From Chimonanthus salicifolius (Eukaryota > Streptophyta > Magnoliopsida > Laurales > Calycanthaceae), in NCBI GenBank assembly GCA_013350335.1, contig CM023540.1:30049175-30113174 (forward strand): 64,000 bases of DNA, given 5' to 3'. The position numbers and the translations under genes were made by a program. Below, piece by piece: positions 50,514 to 61,463 of the stretch (its first letter is position 1; the number at the start of each line of letters is the position of its first letter). The notes under the pieces were generated by a model that saw only the letters and a program-made list of their open reading frames with translations, was not told where the DNA came from and made no database searches.

Positions 50514-53500
50514 AAGAAAAGAAAGGAAAGGAAAGAAAAAACTGCTAAAATATTTAAGATCTGAACATAAATAAAAAATAAATAAAATTTCTCCATTATA
50601 ACTGTCATGTGTGTCTGATGTAGCTTTAGGACCCAAGCATCTTTCTTGAAAATCGAATCTCCTTGTTTCATAGGCCATGCCAAATGCATGGCAAATGAGA
50701 GTCTTCATACTTCAACTGCAAGATACCTGTTGATTGTTTGTTTTCTATCAAGTGTGTCACATGTATCTCATGCACCTGTTGAAACAATCATGATAAATTT
50801 CTGTTTGTTTTAATTTTCCATCATTAAGCCATGTTATGATAATACTACTGAATAATGAAAGTAAATGACCGTAGCATCATCAACTGTGCAGAATAGGACA
50901 ATTCCGGTGAAGGTCCCACGGTCCATGTCTGTGCCTGTTCGGAGTGTTGTTATCTTGAGAACTGCATCCTTCTCTACCCCAAAGGAGTTCGTACCAACAG
51001 ATACTGGTGATGGTAAGGACACATAACCCATTCTATGCTGAGTTTGATTCCCTATTTCTGTCACCATCATGAATCTGTTAGACGTGGACCCATACTATGC
51101 TGAGTTTGATTCCCTATTTCTGTCACCATCATGAATCTGTTAGACATGGAGTTATATAATAGTAAAAGTGGCAGGCAATTTGGGGTTGTATGCCTTGCAA
51201 AAAAATGAGAGAACCTGAAATTATTTTCTCGAGGGTGCATTTGGTTATCAAAAGTGAACTTGAGTTGGTTCTTGTTCCACCTGATGGACAAGTGGAAACC
51301 TACATGATGTGCCTTACCACTTCCCCTTCTGCCCCAAGTACTTCACTAGTTCAATTCAGTTTTGCTTCACACCCATATTCATTCTATTTAGATTTGAGAA
51401 GAATAAGTTGTGAGCATGCATAGAGATGCTTATCAAATGATATCCTTTTTCCTTTGTGCTGGCTCTTTAATCTTCTGCAATGTGCATGATCACTCCCATA
51501 TCAGGTCAAATGACGACTCCTCATTTGGAAAGTGGAGATGAAATACCTGAAGATGAAGCTGTTTGCAGGATCTGTTACGAGGAACTGTGTGGACACAGTT
51601 CACTCAAGTTAGAGTGTAGTTGTAGAGGTGACCTCAGGCTTTTGCATGAAGAATGTGCAGTGAAGTGGTTTGGCAGCAGAGGCAACAAGAAGTGTGATGT
51701 CTGTGCCCAAGAGATTCTCAATTTACCTGTCACACTGTTTCGGTTGCAGAGTTCTGTTCAAAGTGATGACAGGCCGCAACATGTCAGGCAAAGTTCAAAC
51801 CTACAGTTGAGCAGGTAATGAAATATGGATCATCATCAAAGAGGTAATACCAGTCCTGAGTCTCATTAAATATTGTAGCTTACTATGTATCTGTAATGCC
51901 AACATTCTGGTGACCTAGACCATACAGTACCGCATTAATGTTAGGGGTTGTTTCAATGATCTTATGGATATGAAAGTCCCTACCCCTACACAAATGTGGT
52001 GAACAACACAAATAAGGTCCACATTCAATAGGAAATAGACCAAAGAAAGGGTTGGTATCTTCCAATCTCTGAGATATTTGGTGCATCTGCAACCATTACT
52101 GGATCCAATCTAGATTATACTTGTCTAGTGCTCATCTCAAGTAACTATGATTCCATGAAACCTCTCTCTCTCTCTGTTGCTGGGCATATGTGCTAATGTT
52201 ATTATGTTGTTTGCTACTTTGTTTTGTAGAGCCTGGCAGGATGTGGTGGTGCTTATCTTGATTAGCACAATGTGTTATTTCTTTTTCCTTGAGCAGCTGC
52301 TGGTATGTGAACATTGGATATGTAAGACAAAAATACCCTAAAGAAACCTCACTTTTGTGGATTCTAGGACTTAAAGATACATAACTATAAACATAGCCAT
52401 TTTCTCATCTATTTGGGCTCACTTTTTAAGTTTATCCTATAAAAATTTATATATTTGTTTTTCTACAATCTATTCCATCCTTGTTGGTCCATCAATTCAA
52501 GTCTTTAAAGGCCTCCCTTATCTCTTGGTACCTTCTACTTGTAACCCTTAAAATTCTTCACGTTGAGGCTGTTTCTTGTCATTTATGTATATGCCAGACC
52601 GGCTTCACTAGCATTCCTTTCTTATCTGTTGGGTTTATTTTTTTAGTTTTAATGTTTCCTCTAATGTATTCATTTCTAGTTTTATCTTTTAATGTTGCTC
52701 CACATATCTATCTTAGCTTTCACATCTCAATTACCATTACTTTATCTACTTTTTATTTTTTATTTCTTGACATTCAACTCCATAAATCATTCCTGGCCAT
52801 TATTGTCTTATTTCATCTCTCCTTCATTTGACATGACACTCTTATCACACACAATCCACTTGGTTTCCCACACTAAGTGCACTTTGCACCCATCTATTGA
52901 CTATCCAAATTGGGTCCTACATGCATCGTTGCAATCAAGTATCTCTGTCTATCACAATGTATCAAACACTTTAGGGAGACTTCTCGAGTCTCCTAATTAC
53001 GGGGAGGCCGTGCATTGAAATTTGAAGTGGGCCACAAATTTTTGAATAGGATATGTAGAAAATGGCAAACATAATAGGTGAGTAAAATTTGAACTTATTT
53101 GATTATATTAGCCTTGTGATTTTAGGCTTTGAAAATTTGATTGCTATAAGCCTTGGATTTTTTGTATCCCTTCTCTCAAAAAAATTGTTATGACTGGATT
53201 GAGGAGTTTCATTTGAATTATATCATCCATGAAATCCTCTATTATCCCACCTAACCATGTGGCGTTCAACTGATGATGTTTGTGTTGTTAAACCCACTAG
53301 AATTACACTGTATCATCATAGTCAACTTCATCATCATCATCATCATCATCATCATTTGGATTTGTTCTACTAAACTTCCTCTAGAATTGCGATTTGTTGT
53401 TATATTGATTGGTTCTCTCACTAGTTAAACTTCCTTCCGACATTGCAATTTATTGTTTAATTGACTTCCATCTAGCTAATTGGTATTATTTCATATGTTT

Positions 53501-56500
53501 ACACCATGGAACGTCAACTTGGTTTTTTATAATAAGCTGTCTGTAACTAAAATAAATAATAAGGGCTCTAGTAGATTTTTGGCAAAGTCTAACTCCAACT
53601 AGGGATTCTTACAATTGTCGCCTTTTTGTATGTATCTTGTATAGTCACATCATACTCATTATAGATGCTTTTCCTTTTGGATGTTTGAGGTTGTGGGTTC
53701 AAGACATGTCTCCATCTCAAAAAAGGAAACAAAGAGGTGTTTGACAAATTAATTTTGTTGACACTCTTCCATAGTCCTTTCTGAGTAAAGAAAAAATGTG
53801 GTGCAACATTTTCCTTCTCTCCCTAAACTTCTCTGAGACTTTATGCTTATATTAACAAAATATTGTATCTTATCATTCCAAGAAAGAAAAGAAAAGGAAA
53901 TAAAAGGAAGCAGCATATTTTGGTAGTTTATATTGGTGTAGATTGTCCTTGCAATTTTAGGCATGCATGTTCCCATTATGCACATATTTTCTCTTTCCTT
54001 TAGTCTTATTTATGAGCAGTTATCCTATCATCTCTTGTACTTTTGTAGGTTGATCACATGGGATCTCAAGCAATTGTGATTGCAGCACCATTTTCTTTCA
54101 GCTTGGGCCTCTTGTCATCAATATCTGCAATTTTTCTAGGTACAAAAGTCGATCCTTGAAAGAAATTGCAATTGTTTTGCTGTTTTACTGAAAATTTTCT
54201 TATATCCATGCAGCACGCAAGGATTATGTTTGGTCATATTCAGCTTTTGAGTTTGTGCTTGCCGTCATATTCCTCCATCTCTTCTATTCTGTGGTGAGTT
54301 CTTATAATGATAGTTTCTTTTGATATATGACGTCTCTTGGTTTGTTCGTTCTACTTGCTTCCCTGACACGTTCTTTTCGGATAATGTTATAGATTGTCAA
54401 CATGCTATTCCAGCACCTAGAATCCTGAAATTTACCAACATATTGCTGGCAACCCATGTGCCATGTTGGAGTGACAGTAATTTTTTTTGAAACGTGGACA
54501 AAAATATTTCATTAATTAAAATGTGGTACAAGAGCTTGAAGGGCTGTGTACAAGAGGTTTGTACATGTCCCTCCAAAGAGAAAATACAAAAGTAAGACAG
54601 ATAAAGATAAGAAAGGTACTATGTTGGTAACAACACTGATTCCCAAACCCCTTAAAACCCAAGAGATCTTGAAGGACATGGTCTGAGGGGAGAGATACTC
54701 AACCCTCAAACCCCTACTTCCTGTGGAGGCTGAAAAGAAAACTTTTCTATTGTCGGTTGAGTTGTTTGTACTCCAACCTTGGCTAAGAAGTCAGCAACAC
54801 TATTTGTTGAGCAAGCGGTATGCTTGAATTGGATGACTCCATTCCTACACAATCTCATAATGTTCCTAACAGTGTTGACCGGTTTCTAGGGGGGTTTCTT
54901 TCCACTAGCCAAAGCGATTGCATTAGCAGATTCGCCTTCGATAATGAGTTTGCCATTCTCAAGACTAGCCTAGAGATGGGTCACTGGTCTAATCGCCCTC
55001 AACTCTGCCTCATTAGACTCCATAACCCCCACAGATTTTGAAAGGATCAATCGCATCCTACCCTTGTTATCATGAAGGACCCTGCCTATCCCTGGTGGGT
55101 CCAGTTTACCCCTTGCGGCACCGTCGACATTATACTTATAGAAACCTTCTGCAAGTTTCACCTATTCCGCCTTAGTCTTCCTAACTTTTTTAACCTCATG
55201 TCATACATCCTCCCTATGACAGGTAAAAGTCCTCAGGATCGCATCCAATGAATCCCTTGTGACTCCAATGAAGGGCCAGTCTTCGTGGGATATGTATAGA
55301 GTAAGGCCCCATTGCTTGAACCCGGCATGTGTGTGTAGTAAGGTATGCATATGCCTCGAAGGACTAGTCTAGCGAGACACTTGGACACCTTCGGTCATAA
55401 GAAAAAAAACAAGCACGGTCACATAAGTAGTAATTTAGAAGAAGATAAAATTGGTGGTAGCTAGGTGAAGGGTTCCTTCTTAAAGATACAATAAGAAGTG
55501 CTTAAATCTAACCTAACCCAACAAACTTTTTCTTTGAATGGTTACGAAAGTTTTATTAAATTTAAAAAAAAAACAAAAACATTTATAACATTTAAAACAA
55601 CCATATGAATTCAAACCCCGGATAATCCACTGCCAAATTAAAGCTTACTCCTTCCCCTAGTTCTTTTCCTTTTAAAGTCACGCCCTTTAAAATTAAAGTA
55701 GAAGCCTTTGAGTTGCTTGTTCCTAAATTTCTCCCAAAAAAGACGTCTTCATTTACAACCTTTATCCTTCCTAGAACTCGTCCCCGGCTGTCTCTCCCAA
55801 CAAAATGAATTTTGAGGAACCTGCTTCTTCCCATTAACAAAGAAGGGGCGATACCTCTTCTAGATCCACGAGATGAGGATGAAGATGATCTATCTCTTTC
55901 CTTGACCCACTTCAACGCTGCTTCAATTCTTTCCCCTTCAAAAAACAGAATACCAAGGGCCTTTCCCATTCTCAAAATCTCTTCCTTTTCTTCCTTAGTA
56001 CCATCGTTTGCACAAAGCTTCCATCCGCCAATTAGAAGTAACTGCCTCATAGCCGACGTCAGCCACCCATCTTCCATCCTCTGCCATGCTCAAACCTGCC
56101 CCTGATGGCCCTTCGGGACACCCGTCCCTCTGTGTTATTTCTCCTATAATTTCTAAGTCTTTATAAGGAGGTTTCGAGTACCTTCTTTGGGTTTCACTTC
56201 GTGACCTTGTTGATCGTCTCCAGCATCTTTGTCAGCAATATCCCTATATGGAGGTACTCCATCCTCTTTACCTTCCTCCGTTGCCATTATAAGGAAAACA
56301 GACGAAGAGAAGGTGGCAACTCTGTCTCTCCGATGATGGCCTCCCCATGGTCATCCATGGTGAACTTGACACCATCGTTGTCCACTTCCACCGTCGCTTC
56401 CACCATGGGGTCTGGTTGAGGGACGCGTTACAGAGAAAGGGGACCCCAGTTGTTGGTTCCGTTGAAAAAGGAAGACTGAGTCCCAGTGTCTCTCGACTTG

Positions 56501-57592
56501 GCTTGTCTGCCTCACTGAAGTAGATTTAATTGTTTCATGCTGAAGTAGATTTAATTGTATCATGTCACATTTTCAACACATGGAATTCTAGATCTTCCCA
56601 GACTAGAACAATAGACCAACTGTTAGCCTCCAAATTTAGAGTGAATGCACCAGTGTGGCTACAGGCCTCGTGAAAGTGTTTTTTTTAAGGTGTTTGTGTG
56701 TGTCTGGTTTAGAAAGTGCTATGTTAAAGTTGAAAAAGTATTTTAATTTTCACTTAGAAATTGCATTTTTAAAAAAGATTTATAGTTTTTCTAGCATGTT
56801 ATAGTTCATCAAGGAAAATGGAGAAAGAAACCAAGGGAAATAAGGTAAATAATGTTAGATAATTGTCTTGCTGCTGCAACCAATTCTTGCTTTACCCATG
56901 ATGCACCGTTGCATGGGCAACGTTAGTGCAATGAATTGGGCAAATAATCAAATTTTTGTCACTACTCCTTAACTTCGGCACATAGGCTACTGTTTCAATT
57001 CAACTTTGTTAATTTATGGCTGATGGTGGGAGTGATATTTTACATTGCTTTTGTCAATCTCCTTTGTATGTCTGCAGTCTGCATACATGCGTGTGTGGAG
57101 AGGGTTGTGTGCATGCGTGCATACCAAGCATCTGTTGACCTTGTCGCTTATGCTGAAAATATTAGTGATATATGTCGGATTTGGTTGGCCATCGATTTGA
57201 TTTGGAAGGTACATGTGCCTCTGCTGGTTGAAAATGACCGATGCAGATAAACCGGGTGCAATAATGAACTGCAATTACCATTCATAAATATTATACCGAG
57301 GATGATGGTGAACTGCTGGTTAGAATATAGGATTAGAGGGATACCCAGATTAACTGCTGTCTGATACAGATGCTTCAAAACCTATGCATAAATTGTATAG
57401 TGATATTTACCATTTCTCATTAATTGCTGCCTTTTCACCATGTTGCAGTTTGAAGTAAGTGCAGTCTATGCCATTCTTTTTGCATCTTTCATGGCGTTCG
57501 GAATTGCAATGTGTCTCAATTCATTGATTCTCCTGATTTATGCTCGTAGAGCTCGAGCTGTTTTGCATCAGATGAATTCCACTCCTGTCTGA
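45190..57592 (+). CDS. RING-CH (MARCH-type) membrane E3 ubiquitin ligase
   Basis: Exons 48457-48882, 50892-51012, 51505-51814, 52230-52302, 54049-54139, 54214-54293 and 57449-57592 join in phase. A tentative first exon, 45190-45234 (MPDDDPESSTALQLK), is also in phase, giving 429 aa in all. The N-terminal half is Ser/Pro/Lys-rich (HTPKRGDLSL, RSMSVPVRSVV). The RING-CH finger at about 218-264 has complete C4HC3 ligands: CRIC, CSC, H..C and CDVC. Four hydrophobic segments follow, one per exon from exon 5 on, the first being VVVLILISTMCYFFFLEQ. The protein ends MNSTPV. Family members sit in endomembranes and ubiquitinate membrane proteins; the substrate is unknown. Introns contain several LINEs, an RTE piece and a SINE. 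The first exon is the least certain part. It has no in-frame stop for 17 codons upstream, and its donor (AAG followed by GTCATT) is weak. Confidence 0.9.
46270..46505 (+). mobile_element. LINE 3' remnant
   Basis: The reading FEHAKSSADKVAGFLAKN is the end of an L1 RNase H domain. A T-rich 3' untranslated stretch follows, ending in a TTTAATGAAAAGTTTC motif typical of these copies. Confidence 0.65.
47060..47365 (+). mobile_element. LINE 3' end with poly(A)
   Basis: The reading SKSANGVADFLAKNGVDGATR is followed by a stop, a GT-rich trailer, TCTTAATGAAAGTC and an A-rich tail (47342-47369). It is sense to the MARCH-type gene and lies in its first intron. Confidence 0.75.
47425..47940 (-). mobile_element. 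LINE 3' end, inverted
   Basis: Minus-strand reading: LNFSSSTIGAPGCPGIAG, then SYAEVKVMFPGLKEA, IIEGDLSSGIQWANR and EANSEADSLTKKGLDLL. This is an almost complete, diverged RNase H domain with few stops. It lies tail to tail with the preceding LINE. Confidence 0.75.
49051..49500 (-). mobile_element. 5'-truncated LINE with perfect 16-bp target duplication
   Basis: On the minus strand the reading ANSIADFLAKVGVQ is followed by a 3' trailer and a poly(A) tail (T12 on plus from 49049). The 16-bp word TATGTCTGCTTCACTT occurs exactly at 49035-49050 and 49501-49516. This proves target-primed insertion of a 450-bp truncated copy into MARCH intron 2. Confidence 0.9.
50471..50512. repeat. (CT)21 microsatellite
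   Basis: Uninterrupted CT dinucleotides in intron 2 of the MARCH-type gene. Confidence 0.95.
51033..51156. repeat. 62-bp tandem duplication in MARCH intron 3
   Basis: The unit starting CTATGCTGAGTTTGATTCCC is repeated after 62 bp with about one change in the readable part (GACGTGG versus GACATGG). It begins 20 bases after the exon 3 donor. Confidence 0.88.
52470..52860 (-). mobile_element. RTE-type non-LTR retrotransposon fragment
   Basis: Minus-strand readings, with shifts, follow the region after the reverse transcriptase of plant RTE elements: PGMIYGVECQEIKN, KVDKVMVIEM, ICGATLKDKTRNEYIR, then KPVWHIH and a GRPLKT-like piece. This corresponds to the family pattern YG-x-EC-W ... M-RW-CG-T ... 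RN--IR. It is a different clade from the L1 pieces elsewhere in the window. Confidence 0.65.
53329..53355. repeat. (TCA)n microsatellite
   Basis: Nine TCA units in intron 5 of the MARCH-type gene. Confidence 0.9.
53640..53724 (+). mobile_element. tRNA-derived SINE, relative of the one at 33630
   Basis: The B-box-like GAGGTTGTGGGTTCAAGAC is followed by ATGTCTCCATCTCAAAAAA, the same trailer (ATGTCACCATCTAAAAAA) seen in the 33630-33715 SINE. The 5' half is more diverged and no target duplication was identified. Confidence 0.5.
54481..55300 (-). mobile_element. L1-type LINE, RNase H domain and 3' end, in MARCH intron 7
   Basis: Minus-strand readings: GFYKYNVDGAARGKLDPPG, VGVMESNEAELRAIR, LIIEGESANAIALAS, and STNSVADFLAKVGVQTTQ followed by a stop and trailer. 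A T8 run at 54481-54488 marks the poly(A) end. Only a few frameshifts separate the pieces, so this copy is among the better preserved. Confidence 0.82.
55592..56077 (-). CDS. Uncharacterised 161-codon open frame beside a LINE
   Basis: An open minus-strand frame carries MEDGWLTSAMRQLLLIGGWK, a charged KEEKEEILRMGKALGIL segment, a Ser/Arg-rich stretch (SSSSSSRGSRRG) and GRDSRGRVLGRIKVVNED. The composition looks coding. It lies immediately 5' of the LINE RNase H piece on the same strand and inside a MARCH intron. It may be LINE-derived (for example from an ORF1) or another transposon protein. I do not recognise the family. The N-terminus may extend upstream in other frames to about 56450. Confidence 0.3.
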   Translation of the reverse strand: MEDGWLTSAMRQLLLIGGWKLCANDGTKEEKEEILRMGKALGILFFEGERIEAALKWVKERDRSSSSSSRGSRRGIAPSLLMGRSRFLKIHFVGRDSRGRVLGRIKVVNEDVFFGRNLGTSNSKASTLILKGVTLKGKELGEGVSFNLAVDYPGFEFIWLF

Positions 57593-58518
57593 CAGCAGAG
57601 ACTGATGCTTTAAGGTTTTTTATTTTTTATCTGGTCTTGTGATAATAAAATCGTGAATAAACTTGAGTATGCTTCCAGACAGGTGAGCAGTATAGCTAAA
57701 CCGCAGAATTCAGGATTTAACGATGTTAATGGGTAAATCTGTTGCTGACTCTACAATCTTCAGTATAAGGCTTTCAATAGGCCATTCTGTCTTGTTGGGC
57801 CTTTTGGGCTACTTTCAATCGGGCTTTAAGAGATATTCTGTATATTTTTCTTCTCTGTGGATGGAATCGCTATCACTGTTGTCATGAAAGTCATTCATCT
57901 CATTTATACAGGCTTGCAATAGTGATTGAATCGACAATTTGGTTTTCATGAGTTGCCTGCCTATTCAACAATCAAGACCCATATAACTCAAACCCATAAC
58001 CTTTATAAATGCGACTATGAGCAGTGATATTGTGCTACAACCTTTTTGTGCATGGGTTTCGTTAGGCCCAAAACAACAAAAGGAACTTGGGTTCTATTAC
58101 TTCAAAGCCCAAAGGAAGCAGCTTATTATTGTCCGAGGCCATGTTTGGTTTAAGGAATAAGTGAATTGACCAGTCTCTGATCATCGTGGCAGGGTTTGAA
58201 TTCTGGTGGAAATGTATGGACAAGGGAATAAGTGAATTGAATGGAATGGTCTGGATGTATTTGATCTTGGGTTAAGTCTAAATTCATCTACTCTATTCTA
58301 TTCCATTCTCACTTATTCTTTCAACCAAACATGACGTAATTCACTACAATTTCATCATGGTAGTCATTGTCTATCTTATCTACTTGAGGCTAACAATTGT
58401 AATCAGATTTGATAAGTAATTATCTATATTCACTGCCTTCATAATTGCTACAATAAGCAATTGTCAAATGTGTTACAAACTCTTGTGAGATTTATGTCAT
58501 CCAATCACATAATTATTA
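57593..58518. other. 3' flank of the MARCH-type gene
   Basis: Likely 3' UTR for the first 250-300 bases, including AATAAAATCG at about 57643 as a poly(A) signal, then spacer with no recognised feature. Confidence 0.5.
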
Positions 58519-58744
58519 CTCCTTATGTCCCAATTTAGTTGTTTGAAATGCATTTTGGAACTGTCTCAAAATAGTTGTTGATATGCCATTTTGATTCTCT
58601 CTCTATATATCTACTTTGACTATCTATCTCTTTCTTATTGGAAGAGTTACAGGATGCAGGAAAGAAGTTCATAAGTCTTTTGAGAGTTCTTCCTTAAAAA
58701 ATTCAAAATTTTAAAATGGGATAACTAAAATGGGACTAAGGGAG
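58519..58744. mobile_element. Stowaway-type MITE (226 bp)
   Basis: The ends CTCCTTATGTCCCAATTTAG and CTAAAATGGGACTAAGGGAG are inverted copies with TA on each flank. It is the same family as 42254-42443. Confidence 0.87.
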
Positions 58745-58891
58745 TATAATATTTTGTTGGCATTGGTGACCTAAGACTTGTGTACGGGCCTAACTTCAAC
58801 TAAGGGTTGGTGGAGTGTTATATATTAATGGTGTAATGTGAATTAAAAGGGGTGATCTTATAAAATGATTATTAGATAAGCAATACTTTTA

Positions 58892-59096
58892 GGGTAGAGA
58901 TTCTTCCACGGTCATTTTGTGTAATCCGACAAGGGTTTTACTGTATTGTCCATTTTGCCCTTCGAATCGGCTCGCTGAAACCTTCGAATCACTTATAGCG
59001 AAGGATTCGGCGAGCCGATTTGAAGGACAAAATGGGCAATACAGCAAAATCCGTGTCGGGTTACACAAAATGACCGCCTTGGGAGGATCGCTGGCC
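58892..59096. mobile_element. 205-bp foldback MITE with 8-bp duplication
   Basis: Almost the whole element is one palindrome. CGGTCATTTTGTGTAA, CCGACA, TTTTGCCCTTCGAATCGG and CTCGCTGAA on the left pair with their complements on the right around a short loop near 58990. TACTTTTA flanks it at 58884-58891 and 59097-59104, an 8-bp target duplication as in hAT elements. Confidence 0.82.
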
Positions 59097-59626
59097 TACT
59101 TTTATATAGCTAACGTGTTGGTCGATAAGGGAAAGGCAACTGAATAAAGTAATAATAGTAGAGATGTCTGTTGGAATGGATGTATGAAGTAATATTAGAA
59201 GTTAGCATTAAAAATCATCACATTAGAAAATATTGAAATAGTCATAATAGATTAGAAAAATGAGAAGAAAGCGCCTATGAAGAAAATTTAAAAACAACTC
59301 CAGTTAGAACTTAGAAGAGTAGAGGGATAAGGAAGAGGAGGCTATTTAAGACTTAGATTGAATGGATAAAAGAGCAATGGAAGATGTGGATGAGGTTAGT
59401 GGCTGTAATGTTGAAAACAGAGTGTTTTATGCTTAATGCAACTATCGTAGAACTTTGTTTCCCTTTTAAATATTCACATTTCTTATTTCTAAATTTATCT
59501 CATGCTATTAAGCTAATGGCTTAATCACATTCAAAATCATGCAAAATGGAATATTTACAGGTTTGGTGGGGGTTTAGTTTGCTTGATTGGTCCTTATTAT
59601 ACATAATTCAATTGTTCTCTAATCAT

Positions 59627-59698
59627 GGGCATTTGGTCTAGTGGTATGATTCTTGCTTTGGGTGCAAGAGGTCCCGAGTTCGATTCTCGGAATGCCCC
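59627..59698 (+). tRNA. trnP-UGG: tRNA-Pro (anticodon UGG)
   Basis: A complete 72-nt cloverleaf is present. The acceptor GGGCATT pairs with AATGCCC, with C as discriminator. The anticodon stem CTTGC/GCAAG encloses the loop TTTGGGT (anticodon TGG). The T arm is CCGAG TTCGATT CTCGG. The A box (GGTCTAGTGG) and B box (GAGTTCGATTC) are intact, and there is no intron. The terminal CCA is not encoded, as expected for a nuclear gene. CAATTG and ATAATTCAA motifs lie just upstream. Confidence 0.97.
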
Positions 59699-60534
59699 TT
59701 TGATTTATTACTTACAATTTTAAGTTCATACATGATTATGGTCTTTGAATTTTTTTACTTTTATCAAATTCAATTTTAAAATATAATTTTATATTTTAAT
59801 TATTTCAATATGAGTTTTATCTATTTTACGTGTAAACAGTATAAGAGTGAATAAAATCTTTTTAATATTTAAAGTCCTATTTTATGTACAAAATGTTTCT
59901 ATTATTAGGTATTAATATCCATCCGATTTCAACAAATTGAATCTCCATTCTTTTATATTTTTTACTATTTCTTTTATGTATTATTTTATTTTTAGGTGAT
60001 AAGTTGAAGGTAGATCAAACCCTAAAATTCACAATATCAAATATTGAAATCCTTATGATACTTTCAACGAAATTTCAATTTTTTTTTTCTTTTTTAAGTA
60101 CTAAGATGTTATTGGCTAAATTATTTTAACACATTAATTCTCATCTTAATTTTTCTATTTCGATCATTTTTGTCTTTTTTTAATTTTAGACTTCATAAAA
60201 TTATCTAATGGATAAGCAAAACTACCTTTTATATATAATTATAACACAACAGATTTTAATTACTCAAAAATAGAAAATTAATAAAGTGACAAATTATATC
60301 ATTCATTTGAAAGTTTGAAACCTTGAGTGGGGAAATGTTCTGTTGTGGCTAAGTAACCTTTTTGAGAGTATTTTTGTCATTATTTCTTTTTCAGTATCCA
60401 AAATGTACAAATCTCTTCTCATTTATCGGGGCTAATTAGGATGATCACATCTGTAAGAAATGATTTACGTGCATCAGCATGCAATCATCTGCTGTAATTT
60501 TTTTTTTAAAAAAAAACCTGCAAGTATAAAAGAA
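59699..60534. other. AT-rich spacer after the tRNA
   Basis: A very AT-rich stretch without recognisable genes. The first long T run (about 59749) could terminate Pol III transcription. Confidence 0.45.
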
Positions 60535-61147
60535 AGGGGAAATTTAAAAAAATCTGAGTTTTCTCATAATTCTAAAAAATATCTTGTGTTTTTGAAAAGT
60601 ATTAAAAAAAAAAAAAACCCTTTAATTTTCATAAAGAACCTCCCTTTTGACCATTATTGCATTTTGTTATGTAAAATAACAAAAATACCCTTCTCACGAA
60701 GAATAAGAAATGATAATAAAATGATAATAAATGATAATAAATTGTTTCTCATAAAAATAAAAAATAATTCATGAAAACTAATAAAAAAATGAGGGATGAA
60801 CTTAAGCATAAAAAAGTGAGGTATAACTATAAAAATATTTAAAATCCTATAAGTATTTACAAAAACATAAAAAATGCATAAAAAATATGTGGTGTTGCTT
60901 GTTCAAAAATAGACTAGTATTGGGACTAAGAAGCAAGGGATAAGTACAATTCTTTTGTTGTTTTGTCTAGACAGAAAACTTTGTCATTTTAAACATTTCA
61001 CATGGCAGTGGAGAATTTAAGTTTGACTTTTAGTCAAGGCGGAATTGAGATTTTCATGAAAACTTAGGAGGGTGTTTTAAAAAAATTCAAAATACATGTT
61101 ATTTTTTAGAATCATGAAAAAACTTAAGATTTAAATAGAATTTCCCC
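60535..61147. mobile_element. Long-inverted-repeat (Mutator-like) element, copy 2
   Basis: The element begins GGGGAAAT and ends ATTTCCCC, with about 100 bp of inverted similarity (ATTCTAAAAAATA, AACCCTT...CATAA and TTTTCATGAAAACTTAGG motifs). The flanks ATAAAAGAAA (60525-60534) and ATAAAAGGAAA (61148-61158) look like an imperfect 9-11 bp duplication. It is related, in inverse orientation, to 18818-19461 and lies just downstream of the DUF3444 gene. Confidence 0.6.
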
Positions 61148-61463
61148 ATAAAAGGAAAATAGACTCCACACAAACATCAGAGCCAAAGGCCAGGGTAGCA
61201 GATCTTCACCTCATCAAGTTAGCAAAATGAGATCCTCCAACCTGGAGGTCAGTAACCTAAAATGTCAAACTGCAAACTGCACATTTACCAAAAAAGGATG
61301 ACAAGGAGAGGATGTATACTAGAGAATCAAAATGCTGGTCTGTTGATGATAGATCACTGAAGTTTCTTCAATCATCCTACAAAATGAAAGAGCACTTGCA
61401 AATGGAACAGATCATCTTTGTGATATGGTCAGAGAACTTCAACGAGCTTCAGCGCACAAAATT

